Both the position numbers and the translations under genes were made by a program. 64,000 nucleotides of DNA. Origin: Amycolatopsis taiwanensis DSM 45107. GTDB lineage: Bacteria > Actinomycetota > Actinomycetes > Mycobacteriales > Pseudonocardiaceae. The notes under the pieces were generated by a model. It worked only from the letters and a program-made list of their open reading frames with translations, did no database searches and was not told where the DNA came from. Within the stretch, counting starts at the first letter, position 1; each line of letters starts with the position of its first letter. Positions 35,235 through 43,896 of the stretch are shown here, one piece after another. The stretch is from contig NZ_JAFB01000004.1 in assembly GCF_000519205.1 (NCBI RefSeq), positions 217,269 to 281,268 of the forward strand, written 5' to 3'.

Positions 35235-35983
35235 GAGTAAGACCTCCGCTGGTCCGGGGGCGGGATCTCCGCGCCCTTGTATTCCACCGGGATCCCGCCG
35301 AGTGGATAGTCCTTGCGCTGCGGGAAGCCGTCCCAGTCGTCGGGCATCAGGATGCGGGTGAGCGCCGGGTGGCCGTCGTAGACGATGCCGAACATGTCAT
35401 AGGCTTCCCGCTCCTGCCAGTCGGCGGTCGGATAGACTTCCACAATGGACGGTAGGTGCGGGTCCTCGATATCCAGCGTGACCTCGAGGCGGATCCGGCG
35501 GCGGTAGGTCATCGAAGTCAGGTGGTACACCGAGTGCAACCGCTGCGGCACGTCCGGGCCGTAGTCCACTCCGGACACCGAACTGCACAGTTCGAACCGC
35601 AATCCCGCGTCGTCGCGCAGGATCCGGCACACCTCGACGAGGTGCTTCCGCTCGAGGTAGAGGGTGATCTCGCCGCGGTCCACGGTGACCTGCTGCACCG
35701 TCTCGGCCGGGATGTCGTGCTCGGCCAATGCGGCGAAGAACTGGTCGGCGAATTCGTCGAACCAGCCGCCGTAGGGCCGTTCGGCCGGCGGCGCCGTGTA
35801 GGCGGGCAGCCGGAGGCCGCCGTAGCCGGAGGTGTCCCCGCTGTCGGAAACCCCGAACATGCCCTTGCGCGCCCGGCCGGCGACGATGGGCTGAGCAGGC
35901 CGTACACCACGCGGTTCCAGGCCGGTCTCCGCCCGCTCGGCGCTGCTGGACTCGCCGCCGGTGACCGGTTTCTCTTCAGACAT
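35231..35983 (-). CDS. nuoC: NADH-quinone oxidoreductase subunit C
   Basis: 250 aa. The N-terminal 70 residues are a variable charged extension. The core has [95 protein letters not shown], the family signature ([12 protein letters not shown]-x-F/Y-x-GHP). It is part of the peripheral arm, adjacent to NuoB/D. Its stop is followed by an unusually long gap (217 nt) for this operon. Confidence 0.96.
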   Translation of the reverse strand: MSEEKPVTGGESSSAERAETGLEPRGVRPAQPIVAGRARKGMFGVSDSGDTSGYGGLRLPAYTAPPAERPYGGWFDEFADQFFAALAEHDIPAETVQQVTVDRGEITLYLERKHLVEVCRILRDDAGLRFELCSSVSGVDYGPDVPQRLHSVYHLTSMTYRRRIRLEVTLDIEDPHLPSIVEVYPTADWQEREAYDMFGIVYDGHPALTRILMPDDWDGFPQRKDYPLGGIPVEYKGAEIPPPDQRRSYS

Positions 35984-35989
35984 TCCGCA

Positions 35990-36532
35990 TCACTTCTTCG
36001 CGTACTTGATCGACGACGGGATCAGCTCGGTGCGGTGACCGGCCTTCAGCGCGGCGCGGCGCGGCCCCAGCGGCTCGTCCTGGATCTTGGCGTGCAGCTT
36101 GAGGATCGCGTCGAGCAGCATTTCCGGCCTCGGCGGGCAGCCCGGCAGGTACATGTCGACCGGGACGATGTGGTCGACACCCTGCACCACCGCGTAGTTG
36201 TTGAACATGCCGCCGGACGAGGCGCACACGCCCATCGCGAGGACCCACTTGGGCTCGGCCATCTGGTCGTAGATCTGCCGCAGCACCGGCGCCATCTTCT
36301 GGGTCACCCGGCCGGCGACGATCATCAGGTCGGCCTGGCGCGGAGTGGCGCTGAACCGCTCCATGCCGAAACGGGCGATGTCGTAGCGGGAACCGCCGAT
36401 GGTCATCATCTCGATGGCACAGCAGGCGAGCCCGAACGTGGCCGGCCACAAGGAGTTCTTGCGCGCCCAGTTGACCACGCCTTCCAGCTTCGCCAGCAGG
36501 ATGCCGTTCGGGAGCTTTTCTTCCAGACCCAT
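35990..36532 (-). CDS. nuoB: NADH-quinone oxidoreductase subunit B
   Basis: 180 aa, holds cluster N2, the last electron donor to quinone. It has the tandem cysteines of LACCAIEMM (37-38), [46 protein letters not shown] with the other two ligands, and [20 protein letters not shown] 36532 fits the family start ([20 protein letters not shown]). Confidence 0.97.
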   Translation of the reverse strand: MGLEEKLPNGILLAKLEGVVNWARKNSLWPATFGLACCAIEMMTIGGSRYDIARFGMERFSATPRQADLMIVAGRVTQKMAPVLRQIYDQMAEPKWVLAMGVCASSGGMFNNYAVVQGVDHIVPVDMYLPGCPPRPEMLLDAILKLHAKIQDEPLGPRRAALKAGHRTELIPSSIKYAKK

Positions 36533-36561
36533 GGCTTCGCCTCACTTCGTCGTGGTCATCG

Positions 36562-36930
36562 TCAGTTCCAGTCCAGTCCGCCACGGCGCCACACGTAGGC
36601 GTAGGCGAACCCGACCGTGGCGATGAACAGCACGATCTCCACCAGGCCGAACACGCCGAGCGCGTCGGCGTTCACGGCGAACGGGTAGAGGAAGACCATC
36701 TCGATGTCGAACAGGATGAACAGCATCGCGGTGATGTAGTAGGCCACCGGCATCCGCCCGCCGCCGATCAGCGGTTGCGGCGAGGGTTCGATGCCGCACT
36801 CGTACGCCTGCAGCTTCGCCTTGTTGAACCGCCGCGGCCCGACCAGTGGGCCGAGCAACACCGAGAGCAGAGCGAATGCCGCGGCGAGCACGAACAGCAG
36901 CACCAGCGGTAGGTATTGGGCCAACGACAT
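36562..36930 (-). CDS. nuoA: NADH-quinone oxidoreductase subunit A
   Basis: 122 aa, first gene of the nuo operon. Three helices; the loop KAKLQAYECGIEPSPQP carries the conserved ECG(I)xP motif and VAYYITAMLFILFDIEMVFLYPFAV the conserved acidic TM2. I chose ATG 36930, with GAAGGGG upstream, over GTG 36948. Two Rex-type operators lie 49-96 nt upstream, so the whole operon is probably repressed when NADH is low. Confidence 0.96.
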   Translation of the reverse strand: MSLAQYLPLVLLFVLAAAFALLSVLLGPLVGPRRFNKAKLQAYECGIEPSPQPLIGGGRMPVAYYITAMLFILFDIEMVFLYPFAVNADALGVFGLVEIVLFIATVGFAYAYVWRRGGLDWN

Positions 36931-36978
36931 CAGCACCGCCCCTTCCACAACACTGTGTCTTTCCCGACCGGCCGGAGC

Positions 36979-36996
36979 TTGTGAAAAGCTTCACAA
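36979..36996. promoter_or_regulatory. Rex operator (ROP), nuoA-proximal
   Basis: TTGTGAA-N4-TTCACAA: TTGTGAAAAGCTTCACAA, a perfect palindrome outside its central bases. It matches the Rex consensus (TTGTGAA...TTCACAA), as I know it from Streptomyces coelicolor, where Rex controls nuo, cyd and rex-hemACD. Confidence 0.85.
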
Positions 36997-37008
36997 GCTT
37001 CCCTAAGG

Positions 37009-37026
37009 TTGTGAAGCGGTTCACAA
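37009..37026. promoter_or_regulatory. Rex operator (ROP), nuoA-distal
   Basis: TTGTGAAGCGGTTCACAA, a second match with the same arms, exactly 30 bp from the first. That is about three helical turns, so two Rex dimers could bind on one DNA face. Confidence 0.85.
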
Positions 37027-37263
37027 GGCATATCTGCAGTGTAGGACGAGGGTCACACCGTTGTCTCGGGGGCTCGACATAACGGAAGGTGCACTCTGCG
37101 TGCTGCCATTCGGGTTACCAACCGCCCCCGACCAGGGCAAAAGGGACCGCGACCGAGGACCGCGACAGGTAGCTGTGATGTTTCACACGGTCACGATCTC
37201 GGGGAGTGAGGCGATGGGACCCGCTCGCGCCCGGGGAAGACCCCCGTGATAGGGCGCAAAACT

Positions 37264-38541
37264 TCACGCACTGGGGGTAAGACGGGCCGCCAGCGCGATG
37301 AGCCGGTCGACGCGATCGCCGCCCCGGGCGTCATAGCAACCCGAAAGTCCCTTGTAGATCAGCGGAATCAGCGGATTCACGCGCAGGCCGTACCGGGTCG
37401 CCGCGCGCATGACCGCCGGGTTCCCGATCGCCTTCGCGAAGAGGTTGCCCAGGCGGTAGTAGCCCCCCATCAACTGCTTCAGCGCCGCCGGGTAGCCGTG
37501 CAGCGCGCGCTCCCTGGACGCTCCCGCCCGGCGGGCCAGCGCCTGGACCACGAACTCCGCGGCGAGCTGGGCCGACTCCATCGCCGCCGAGATTCCCTCA
37601 CCGTTGAACGGGCTCACCATGCCGCCCGCGTCGCCGAGCAGCAGCAGGCCGTCGCGGTAGTGCGGAGTCCGGTTGAACCCCATCGGCAGGCCGGCACCGC
37701 CGACCCGGCCGACCGCGTTCTCCTCGCGGAAGCCCCACTCCTCCGGCGTCGAGTCCAGCCACTGCCGCAGCAGGGCACGGTAATCGGTGTTGCGGAACGC
37801 CTTCGACGTGGACAACATGCCCAGCCCGACGTTCACCGTGCCGTCGCCGAGCGGGAACGCCCAGCCATAACCGGGCAGCAGCTTGGGATCGCGCGGATCG
37901 CTGCGGTCCCACAACTCCAGGTGTCCCTCGATGAACGCGTCGTCGTGGCGCGGGCTGCGGTAGTAGCGGCGGACCGCCACCCCCATCGGCCGCTTTTCGA
38001 TCTTCTCGATGCCGACCGACAGCGCGAGCCGCGCGGACACCCCGTCGCAGGCCAGCACCAGCGGCGCACGATAGGTCACCGGGTCCTTGTCCGGGCCGGT
38101 CCTCGCCTCGACGCCGACGACGCGGCCGCTGCGCTCGTCGGTCAGCGCGGCGGTGACCGTGGTGCGCTCCTGCAGCCGCGCGCCCGCCTTGACCGCCGTC
38201 TTGGCCAACAGGTCGTCGAAGTCCCGGCGGGTGCGCGAGACCCCGTAGGGCGGGTAACTGGTCAGCTCCGGCCAGTCGAGTTCGAGGGTCAGGTCACCGG
38301 TGAGGATGCGCAGGCCCCGGCTGTGCACCCAGCCCGCCTCCTCGCTGGTGTCGATCCCGAGATCGATCAGCTGCTTCACCCCGCGCGGGGTGAGCCCGTC
38401 ACCGCAGACCTTTTCGCGCGGGAACTGCGTCTTCTCCAGCACCAGCACGTCGATCCCGGCGCGGGCGAGGTAGGTGGCCGCCGTCGATCCGGCGGGACCG
38501 GCGCCGACGATGATCACCTGGGCGTCAGCGCCTGTCGTCAT
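37264..38541 (-). CDS. menJ: Geranylgeranyl reductase-family FAD enzyme (menaquinone reductase MenJ)
   Basis: 425 aa. Flavoprotein with an N-terminal GAGPAGSTAATYLARAGIDVLVLEK dinucleotide fold, then PREKVCGDGLTPRGVKQL (the family's CGDG), and LLLGDAGGMVSPFNGEGISAAMESAQLAAEF with the second FAD motif. In mycobacteria the orthologue (Rv0561c) hydrogenates one isoprene unit of menaquinone-9, giving MK-9(II-H2). The start overlaps the menG stop (ATGA), so both act on the same product. Confidence 0.9.
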   Translation of the reverse strand: MTTGADAQVIIVGAGPAGSTAATYLARAGIDVLVLEKTQFPREKVCGDGLTPRGVKQLIDLGIDTSEEAGWVHSRGLRILTGDLTLELDWPELTSYPPYGVSRTRRDFDDLLAKTAVKAGARLQERTTVTAALTDERSGRVVGVEARTGPDKDPVTYRAPLVLACDGVSARLALSVGIEKIEKRPMGVAVRRYYRSPRHDDAFIEGHLELWDRSDPRDPKLLPGYGWAFPLGDGTVNVGLGMLSTSKAFRNTDYRALLRQWLDSTPEEWGFREENAVGRVGGAGLPMGFNRTPHYRDGLLLLGDAGGMVSPFNGEGISAAMESAQLAAEFVVQALARRAGASRERALHGYPAALKQLMGGYYRLGNLFAKAIGNPAVMRAATRYGLRVNPLIPLIYKGLSGCYDARGGDRVDRLIALAARLTPSA

Positions 38542-39257
38542 GAGGTCGAGTTTAGATCAGGACCGGCCGAGGACGGCTTGACCGCGCGGTGGATGGCGAC
38601 CACACCGAAGGTGAGGTTGAGCCATTCCACGCGTTGCCAGCCGGCCGCCGCGATGATTTCGGCGAAAGCATGCTGGTTCGGCCAGGCGGCCACGGACTCG
38701 GACAGGTACTCATACGCCGCCGGGTTCGACGAGGTCACCTTGCCCAGCAGGGTCATCGCCCGGCGGAAGAACTTCCGGTACAGGAACCGGATCGGGCCGA
38801 AGCCCGGCGTCGAGAGCTCGCAGATCACCAGGCGTCCGCCGGGCCGCACGACTCGCGAGATCTCGACCAGCGCCGCCTTGGTGTCCACGAAGTTGCGGAT
38901 GCCGAAACTGATCGTCGCCGCGTCGAAGCTGCCATCGGCGAAAGGCAGGTGCATCGCGTCCGCGGCGACCGCCGGCACGTCACGGTGCCGGCCGCTGCGA
39001 AGCATGCCGAGGGAGAAGTCGGCGGCCAGGCACCAGGCCCCGTTCCTGGCGTACTCGCGGGTCGAGACCCTGGTCCCGGCCGCGAGGTCGAGAACCTTCT
39101 CGCCGGGACGAGCGTCGAGCGCGCGGGCGGTGATCGTGCGCCAGCGCCGGTCGAGCCCGAACGTCATGAACGAGTTCGCCCGGTCGTAGCCGGACGCGAC
39201 GCCGTCGAACATGGCGGCGACCTCGCGGGGGTCCTTCTCAAGACTGGCGCGGGACAT
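38538..39257 (-). CDS. menG: Demethylmenaquinone methyltransferase
   Basis: 239 aa SAM-dependent C-methyltransferase for the last ring methylation of menaquinone. From ATG 39257: MFDGVASGYDRANSFMTFGLDRRWR, then FGIRNFVDTKAALVEISRVVRPGGRLVICELSTP, family traits of UbiE/MenG. Odd point: motif I reads VLDLAAGTRVST, with Arg where the family usually has Gly (GTGVST). Another family motif, NSTS, ends the protein. Upstream are two dispersed repeats (39271-39369). It is translationally coupled to menJ. Confidence 0.88.
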   Translation of the reverse strand: MSRASLEKDPREVAAMFDGVASGYDRANSFMTFGLDRRWRTITARALDARPGEKVLDLAAGTRVSTREYARNGAWCLAADFSLGMLRSGRHRDVPAVAADAMHLPFADGSFDAATISFGIRNFVDTKAALVEISRVVRPGGRLVICELSTPGFGPIRFLYRKFFRRAMTLLGKVTSSNPAAYEYLSESVAAWPNQHAFAEIIAAAGWQRVEWLNLTFGVVAIHRAVKPSSAGPDLNSTS

Positions 39258-39270
39258 ACCCAGAAAGTTA

Positions 39271-39369
39271 GGGGAGCCGCGCGAAGCGCGTCCGTTGAGG
39301 GTGGCGGTGGGTGAAGGGCCGGCCAGGGGAGTTGCGCGAAACGCCTCTGTTGAGGGCGGCGGTGCGCGT
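39271..39369 (+). repeat. Two near-tandem copies of the CCGTTGAGGG repeat
   Basis: About 43-bp units at 39271-39312 and 39326-39369, spaced 55 bp. Each starts GGGGAG, has GCGCGAA, and carries a GTTGAGGGYGGCGGTG core. They resemble the nuoK-nuoL gap copy at 25919-25950. They occupy the divergent promoter region between menG and the zinc-ribbon gene. Confidence 0.6.
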
Positions 39370-39407
39370 AAGGTCCGTCCGTCGGAACGCAGATCCCGGA
39401 GGTAAAA

Positions 39408-39755
39408 GTGATCATTTACGGCTGGCGGCAGCAGGTCAAGCAACTGGCCACCGCGACCTACCTGTGTGGCCAGTGCCAGAACCCGACCGCGCATGCGTTG
39501 CGCCGGGCGGTCACCAAGTTCACGCTGTTCTTCATCCCGCTGTTCCCGATCAGATCCCGGTACTTCACCGTGTGCACGTTCTGCGGTGCGACGAACAAGC
39601 TGACCAAGGCCGAGGCCGAGCAGGTGATGGCGACGCAGCAGGGTGCCGCGCCGCAGCCTCCGCAGGCTCAGCCACCGCAGTCCGTGCCGCAGATCCAGCC
39701 TCCCGCCGCGGGCGGCCAGTTCGGCCGGCAGCAGCCACCGGCTCCCCGGGGCTAA
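39408..39755 (+). CDS. Zinc-ribbon domain protein
   Basis: 115 aa. Residues 1-75 hold a CGQC-x33-CTFC zinc ribbon (YLCGQCQNPTAHALRRAVTKFTLFFIPLFPIRSRYFTVCTFCGAT) with an embedded hydrophobic stretch. A Gln/Pro-rich low-complexity tail follows (PQPPQAQPPQSVPQIQPP). It is common in actinobacteria and of unknown function, possibly membrane associated. GTG 39408 follows GGAGG. The stop overlaps the stop of the convergent DUF3592 gene. Confidence 0.7.
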   Translation: MIIYGWRQQVKQLATATYLCGQCQNPTAHALRRAVTKFTLFFIPLFPIRSRYFTVCTFCGATNKLTKAEAEQVMATQQGAAPQPPQAQPPQSVPQIQPPAAGGQFGRQQPPAPRG

Positions 39756-40207
39756 GCGCCCGAAGACGCCGAAGTCGCCGCGACACCGGTTCGGGTCCGC
39801 TGCCGGATCCACCACAGCAGGCCGCCCGCCACCAGCCAGGTGCCCAGCATGGTCGTGCCCAGCGGCAACAGCGTGAGGGTCGCGGTCCGGCCGGCCACCC
39901 GGGCCAGCTCCGGGTTCGTGGTGTCGTACTCGATGCGCACCAGGTCACCGGCGGCCAGGCCCCTCGGGTAGAGGACGCCGTTGGCGGGAATGTGCACGAT
40001 CCCGTCCGGGGTTTCGTACCGGATGATCGTCCGGTCGAAGGACACCGAGTCGACCTCGGCGTTCGCCACGCCGAGGTGACCGGTGATGGCGCTGTCGTTG
40101 CGGATGGCCGCAAGCAGAAGCCCGACGCACAACACGCTGATCAACACGGCAACGACGAGCACGACGCGGCGCCCGATCCGCAGCCGTCGCTCGTGTCTCG
40201 TCGTCAC
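39752..40207 (-). CDS. DUF3592-family membrane protein
   Basis: 151 aa. Membrane helices at about 15-34 (VVLVVAVLISVLCVGLLLAA) and 113-133 (LTLLPLGTTMLGTWLVAGGLLWW) flank an extracytoplasmic domain with EVDSVSFDRTIIRYETPDG, LYPRGLAAGDLVRIEYDTTNPELARVAGR. This is the DUF3592 pattern (x-V-x-Y-x-x-x-NP). Function unknown. Convergent with the zinc-ribbon gene. Confidence 0.72.
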   Translation of the reverse strand: MTTRHERRLRIGRRVVLVVAVLISVLCVGLLLAAIRNDSAITGHLGVANAEVDSVSFDRTIIRYETPDGIVHIPANGVLYPRGLAAGDLVRIEYDTTNPELARVAGRTATLTLLPLGTTMLGTWLVAGGLLWWIRQRTRTGVAATSASSGA

Positions 40208-40240
40208 CAGGCGAGCATATCTTTAGCGGTGAACGGCATT

Positions 40241-40376
40241 CAAAACGCAAGATCGGCACCCATAGTCGCGGACAACGACGCTGCACGTGGGCGGGGAGGC
40301 AGGCCGCCACCGTGATCGACCGGCAGCCGACACGGGAAGTCACGGCCTGGTACCCGCACACGTTCTGAAACAACAG
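40241..40376 (+). repeat. Dispersed 130-bp repeat, copy 1
   Basis: Reads KRKIGTHSRGQRRCTWAGRQ onward to VTAWYPHTF and TGA in one frame, but has no in-frame start codon. Its inverted equivalent lies at 60951-61083. By hand over 38 codons, 97 of 114 bases agree and only 4 of 17 differences are at third positions, so protein selection is unlikely. It lies in the gap between the DUF3592 gene and the M1 peptidase stop. Confidence 0.7.
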
Positions 40377-40381
40377 GCTGT

Positions 40382-41923
40382 TCAGCGCTGGTGCGCCGTG
40401 GCCAGCAACTGATGCGTGGCCTCGATCTGCGCGTACGACTTGGGCGCCACGCCGGCGTTGGCCGGCCGGATGGCCGCCGCACCCGGCCCGTTCGGTCCCG
40501 CCGCGGGCTTGCCGAGGGTGAACAGCCAGGTGGTGAACAGCTCCTGCAGCGGCTTGCCGGAGATCCGCTCGGACAGCGCGATGAAGTCGTTGATCCGGGC
40601 GGAACCGCCTTTGTGCTCGGCCACCCAGGTCCTGAGGATCGTGAAGAACGCATCGTCGCCGACGGTGGTGCGAAGCGCCTGGAGGCCCAGCACTCCCCGG
40701 TCGTACACGGCGGAGTCGAACTGCTCGGCCACGCCGGGGTCGCCCGGCAGCACCTGCCAGAACGGGTCTTCGGCCGGGTGCGAGTCGTACCCGAACTGGG
40801 CGAGCTCAGCCGCGGTGCCCTCGCCTTCGTGCTCCGACCACAGGTACTCGCCGTAGGTGGCGAAGGCCTCGTTGAGCCAGATGTCGCTCCACCTGCCCAG
40901 CGACACCGCGTCGCCGAACCACTGGTGCGCGTTCTCGTGCGCGATCACGGTGGTGTTGCTGCCCGCCGCGAAGAACCTGCTGTCGTAGACCGGCCTGGTC
41001 TGGGCCTCCAGCGCAAAGCCGAGGACGGGGCGGGTGACGACGCCACCTTCGGCCTCGAACGGGTAGGGTCCGAACTGCGAAGCCAGGAACGCGTCGATCT
41101 CCGGCGTCCGCTCGACGCTCGCCTTCGCGGCGTCCAGCGAGTCCCCGGCGGCGGGGTCATAAGCCGTGACGAAGGGCTTGCCATCCGGCGTGGTAGCCCG
41201 GTTCACCTGGAAGGCGCCCACTTCCAGCGTCATGGCGTAGGTGTTCGCCGGCTGGGTGCTGCGCCAGTTCCACCACGTCCAGCCCGCCCGGGTCTTGGTG
41301 GTCCGGACCAGGGTGCCGGTGGACAGGGCGGCGACGTTGTCCGGCACCTGGACCGCGATGTCGTAGGTGGCCTTGTCGGTCGGGTGGTCGTTGGACGGGA
41401 ACCACCACTGCGAGATCTGTGGCTCGTTCACGGCCAGCGCGCCGTCCGGGGTCTTGATCCATGCGGTGACGCCGTCGATGACGACCTTCGACGGCGTGTC
41501 GGCGTAGTTCACCACCACCGTGATCGGCTGGTGCGCCGCGAGCGGAGCGTCGGGCGTGACGACCAGCTCGCCGTTCTCGGCGGGATCGACGTGGAAGGCA
41601 GCCGGGACGTTGTTCACCAGAACCGAGTTGGTGTGCAGCCCGAAGTCGAGGTCGAAGCTGGACAGTTCCTCGGTCGTGGTGGCCAGGATCGTGGTGGTCC
41701 CGGACAGCTGGTCCGTGGCCGGCTGGTAGGTCAGGCGGATGTCGTAGTGCGATACTTCGTAACCCCCGTTACCCGCGAACGGGTAGTACGGATCACCGAC
41801 ACCCGGAGCCCCCGCAACCGGGGCGGCGCTGGCCGCGGGCGTGGACGTGAGCGTGGACGCGGACAGTGTGATCAACAGGCCCACGGAGACAACCCCGAGG
41901 GCGGCTCGAATTCGCAGGCGCAT
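40382..41923 (-). CDS. Secreted M1-family metallopeptidase
   Basis: 513 aa. Signal peptide (MRLRIRAALGVVSVGLLITL then SASTLTSTPAASAAP; cleavage about 35). The zinc site is HENAHQWF (about residue 328, HExxH) with the downstream NEAFATYGEY Glu, as in aminopeptidase N-like clan MA enzymes. The exopeptidase motif (GAMEN) appears as GFALEAQ. The ORF extends far upstream, but ATG 41923 with its signal peptide is the real start. It is located between men genes but lacks an obvious link to menaquinone. Confidence 0.92.
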   Translation of the reverse strand: MRLRIRAALGVVSVGLLITLSASTLTSTPAASAAPVAGAPGVGDPYYPFAGNGGYEVSHYDIRLTYQPATDQLSGTTTILATTTEELSSFDLDFGLHTNSVLVNNVPAAFHVDPAENGELVVTPDAPLAAHQPITVVVNYADTPSKVVIDGVTAWIKTPDGALAVNEPQISQWWFPSNDHPTDKATYDIAVQVPDNVAALSTGTLVRTTKTRAGWTWWNWRSTQPANTYAMTLEVGAFQVNRATTPDGKPFVTAYDPAAGDSLDAAKASVERTPEIDAFLASQFGPYPFEAEGGVVTRPVLGFALEAQTRPVYDSRFFAAGSNTTVIAHENAHQWFGDAVSLGRWSDIWLNEAFATYGEYLWSEHEGEGTAAELAQFGYDSHPAEDPFWQVLPGDPGVAEQFDSAVYDRGVLGLQALRTTVGDDAFFTILRTWVAEHKGGSARINDFIALSERISGKPLQELFTTWLFTLGKPAAGPNGPGAAAIRPANAGVAPKSYAQIEATHQLLATAHQR

Positions 41924-42024
41924 AGGACCAGACCGTATGTGGCGGAATCTTCTCCGAGTACGGTCGAAAGAAGGTTTCGTTGCCAGAGCGGGACTTTCAC
42001 TCGTCTGGGCGCCGCCCGTAAGGC

Positions 42025-43689
42025 TCAGGTGAGTGCGGTTGAAACGGCCGCACGGACCCGGGCATGCAGAGCGCGGTGACGTGACCGGTCCACGCGCACC
42101 TCCACCACTCGCAGCCCGGGCGCCGGACGCAGCGCCGCCCGGAACTCCTCGCGGGTTCCGACGAGCTCGTGCGGAACCCGGAAACCACGGCACAACGCGC
42201 CGAGATCCGCGCCGTGCGGCGTCCCGAAGACGCGCTCGAACGCATCGCTGTGTTCGGGCGCTCCCTGTTCCAGCAACGAGAAAATGCCGCCACCGTCGTC
42301 GTTGAGCACCACGATGGTGAGATCGGGACGAGCGTCGGCGGGGCCGGCGAACAGGCCGTTCACGTCGTGCAGGAACGTCAGATCGCCCACCAGCGCGTAG
42401 GAATGACCACGGTGCACGCTGGCCGCGCCGATCGCGGTGGACAGCGTGCCGTCGATGCCGGCGACGCCGCGATTCCGGTGTACCAGCACGTCGGGCCGCA
42501 CTCCCCCACCCAGCGCGACGTCCCGCGTCGGATTGGACGAGCCCACCACGAGCAGCGAATCCAGAGGCAACGCGTCGACCAGTTCCGCGGCCAGCCGCAG
42601 TCCGCTCGGCCACGGCTCGTCCTCCAGCGCCGTGTTCACCGCGGTCAGCGCCGCCCGGTCGGCGCGCTGCCAGCTCGCCAGCCAGTCCGGGTCGGCGGGC
42701 TTCGACGGCTCGTCGAACCACTGCCCGACCTGCCGGACGTTGTGCGCGGGCGCGGGCCAGTCCGAGTCCGGGCGTACCAGCAGCACCTCGACGTCGGCAT
42801 CCGAAAGCAACGCCTGCACCTGGCGGAACACCGTCGGCCGGCCGATGCACAGCACCTGCTCGGGTTTGTGCTCGGCGATGAACTTCTCCGCGCCCAGCAG
42901 CCAGGCGCCGCTCGCGATCGCGGCAGAGCCGGACAACCCGAGCCCGCCCGTTTCGGACACCACCGGCCACCCGTGCTGCTCGGCCCACTCGCCGGCCGCG
43001 CGGACTCCGCTGTCGCAGGCGATGACCAGACCACACCGGGCCGACGGCACCACGAACGAGGGCAGCGCGCCGAAGTCGGGCAGCTCGGTCCACCGCGCGC
43101 CACCCGCCCGGCCGTCCAGCGACTCGTACCAGTCGTGGTCGCCGTCGGGAACGAGCGGCTCCCGGAACGGGATGTTGAGGTGGACCGGTCCACACCGCCA
43201 CTCGCCGTACGCCGCGTTCCAGGCACGGCAGATCTGGCTGCGCCAGTAGGCGTTCTGCCCGGCCCGGGCCTCGGCGACGGCCAACTCGTCGAAGTACCGC
43301 ACCGCGTTGCCGTACAACCGCTGCTGGTCGACGACCTGGTTCGCGCCGGCCGCGCGCAGTTCGGGCGGACGGTCCGCGGTGAGCACGATCAGCGGCACTC
43401 CGGCCCGGTCGGCTTCGAGCACCGCCGGATGGAAGTTCGCCGCCGCCGTGCCCGAGGTGCACGCCACCGCGACCGGGCGGCCGGTGCGCGCGGCGATCCC
43501 GAGCGCCAGGAAGGCCGCGCCCCGCTCGTCGATGCGAACGTAGAGCTGCAGCCGTCCGGCGGCCGCCGCGTCGTGCAAGGCAAGCGACAACGGAGCATTA
43601 CGTGAGCCTGGGCACAGAACGACGTGGGAAACGGTGTTGCGGACCAACTCGTCGACGATGACCCGCGCCTGCGCGGTGGACGGGTTCAC
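42025..43689 (-). CDS. menD: 2-succinyl-5-enolpyruvyl-6-hydroxy-3-cyclohexene-1-carboxylate synthase
   Basis: 554 aa TPP-dependent enzyme; with isochorismate and 2-oxoglutarate it makes SEPHCHC in menaquinone synthesis. Evidence: VVLCPGSRNAPLSLAL, ERGAAFLALGIAARTGRPVAVACTSGTAAANFHPAVLEADRAGVPLIVLTADRPPELRAAGANQVVDQ, IDGTLSTAIGAA, and ALVGDLTFLHDVNGL (the TPP-binding GD...N). GTG 43689 has GGAGG 6 nt upstream; the adjacent GTG 43692 is too close to it. Divergent from menB. Confidence 0.95.
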   Translation of the reverse strand: MNPSTAQARVIVDELVRNTVSHVVLCPGSRNAPLSLALHDAAAAGRLQLYVRIDERGAAFLALGIAARTGRPVAVACTSGTAAANFHPAVLEADRAGVPLIVLTADRPPELRAAGANQVVDQQRLYGNAVRYFDELAVAEARAGQNAYWRSQICRAWNAAYGEWRCGPVHLNIPFREPLVPDGDHDWYESLDGRAGGARWTELPDFGALPSFVVPSARCGLVIACDSGVRAAGEWAEQHGWPVVSETGGLGLSGSAAIASGAWLLGAEKFIAEHKPEQVLCIGRPTVFRQVQALLSDADVEVLLVRPDSDWPAPAHNVRQVGQWFDEPSKPADPDWLASWQRADRAALTAVNTALEDEPWPSGLRLAAELVDALPLDSLLVVGSSNPTRDVALGGGVRPDVLVHRNRGVAGIDGTLSTAIGAASVHRGHSYALVGDLTFLHDVNGLFAGPADARPDLTIVVLNDDGGGIFSLLEQGAPEHSDAFERVFGTPHGADLGALCRGFRVPHELVGTREEFRAALRPAPGLRVVEVRVDRSRHRALHARVRAAVSTALT

Positions 43690-43896
43690 CACACACCTCC
43701 GGGAGGGAGCGTCCCGCCGGGTCGCGTGGTCGGAGCCGAGCCCATGTCCCTCGTCACGCGAATCCCTCCTGAACGCCTGACCCCCACCGGTTTCGCCGTA
43801 CTCAGCCGCGCCTGGGCCATCTCCAGCCCACCCACCGCCACCGTCAATCGACGCGCTGCGCGCCGCAGCGTCGCTTCACCACCTATTCTCGCAAAG

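Larger units (their letters stand above)
36931..37263. other. nuo promoter region and downstream flank of menJ
   Basis: Two tandem ROP-like operators (36979-36996, 37009-37026). The rest, up to the menJ stop (37264), carries no supported gene. A loose TGTGA-N4-TCACA at 37174-37187 is not spaced like the operators. Confidence 0.6.

Noticed and set aside
37174-37187. TGTGATGTTTCACA as a third Rex site
   Set aside because: The spacer is 4 nt between TGTGA and TCACA instead of 6, and the central bases are not those of the two good sites.
38538-39815. Long N-terminal extension of MenG
   Set aside because: The upstream part runs through the GTTGAGGG repeats and the zinc-ribbon gene's opposite strand; ATG 39257 begins the family-typical sequence.
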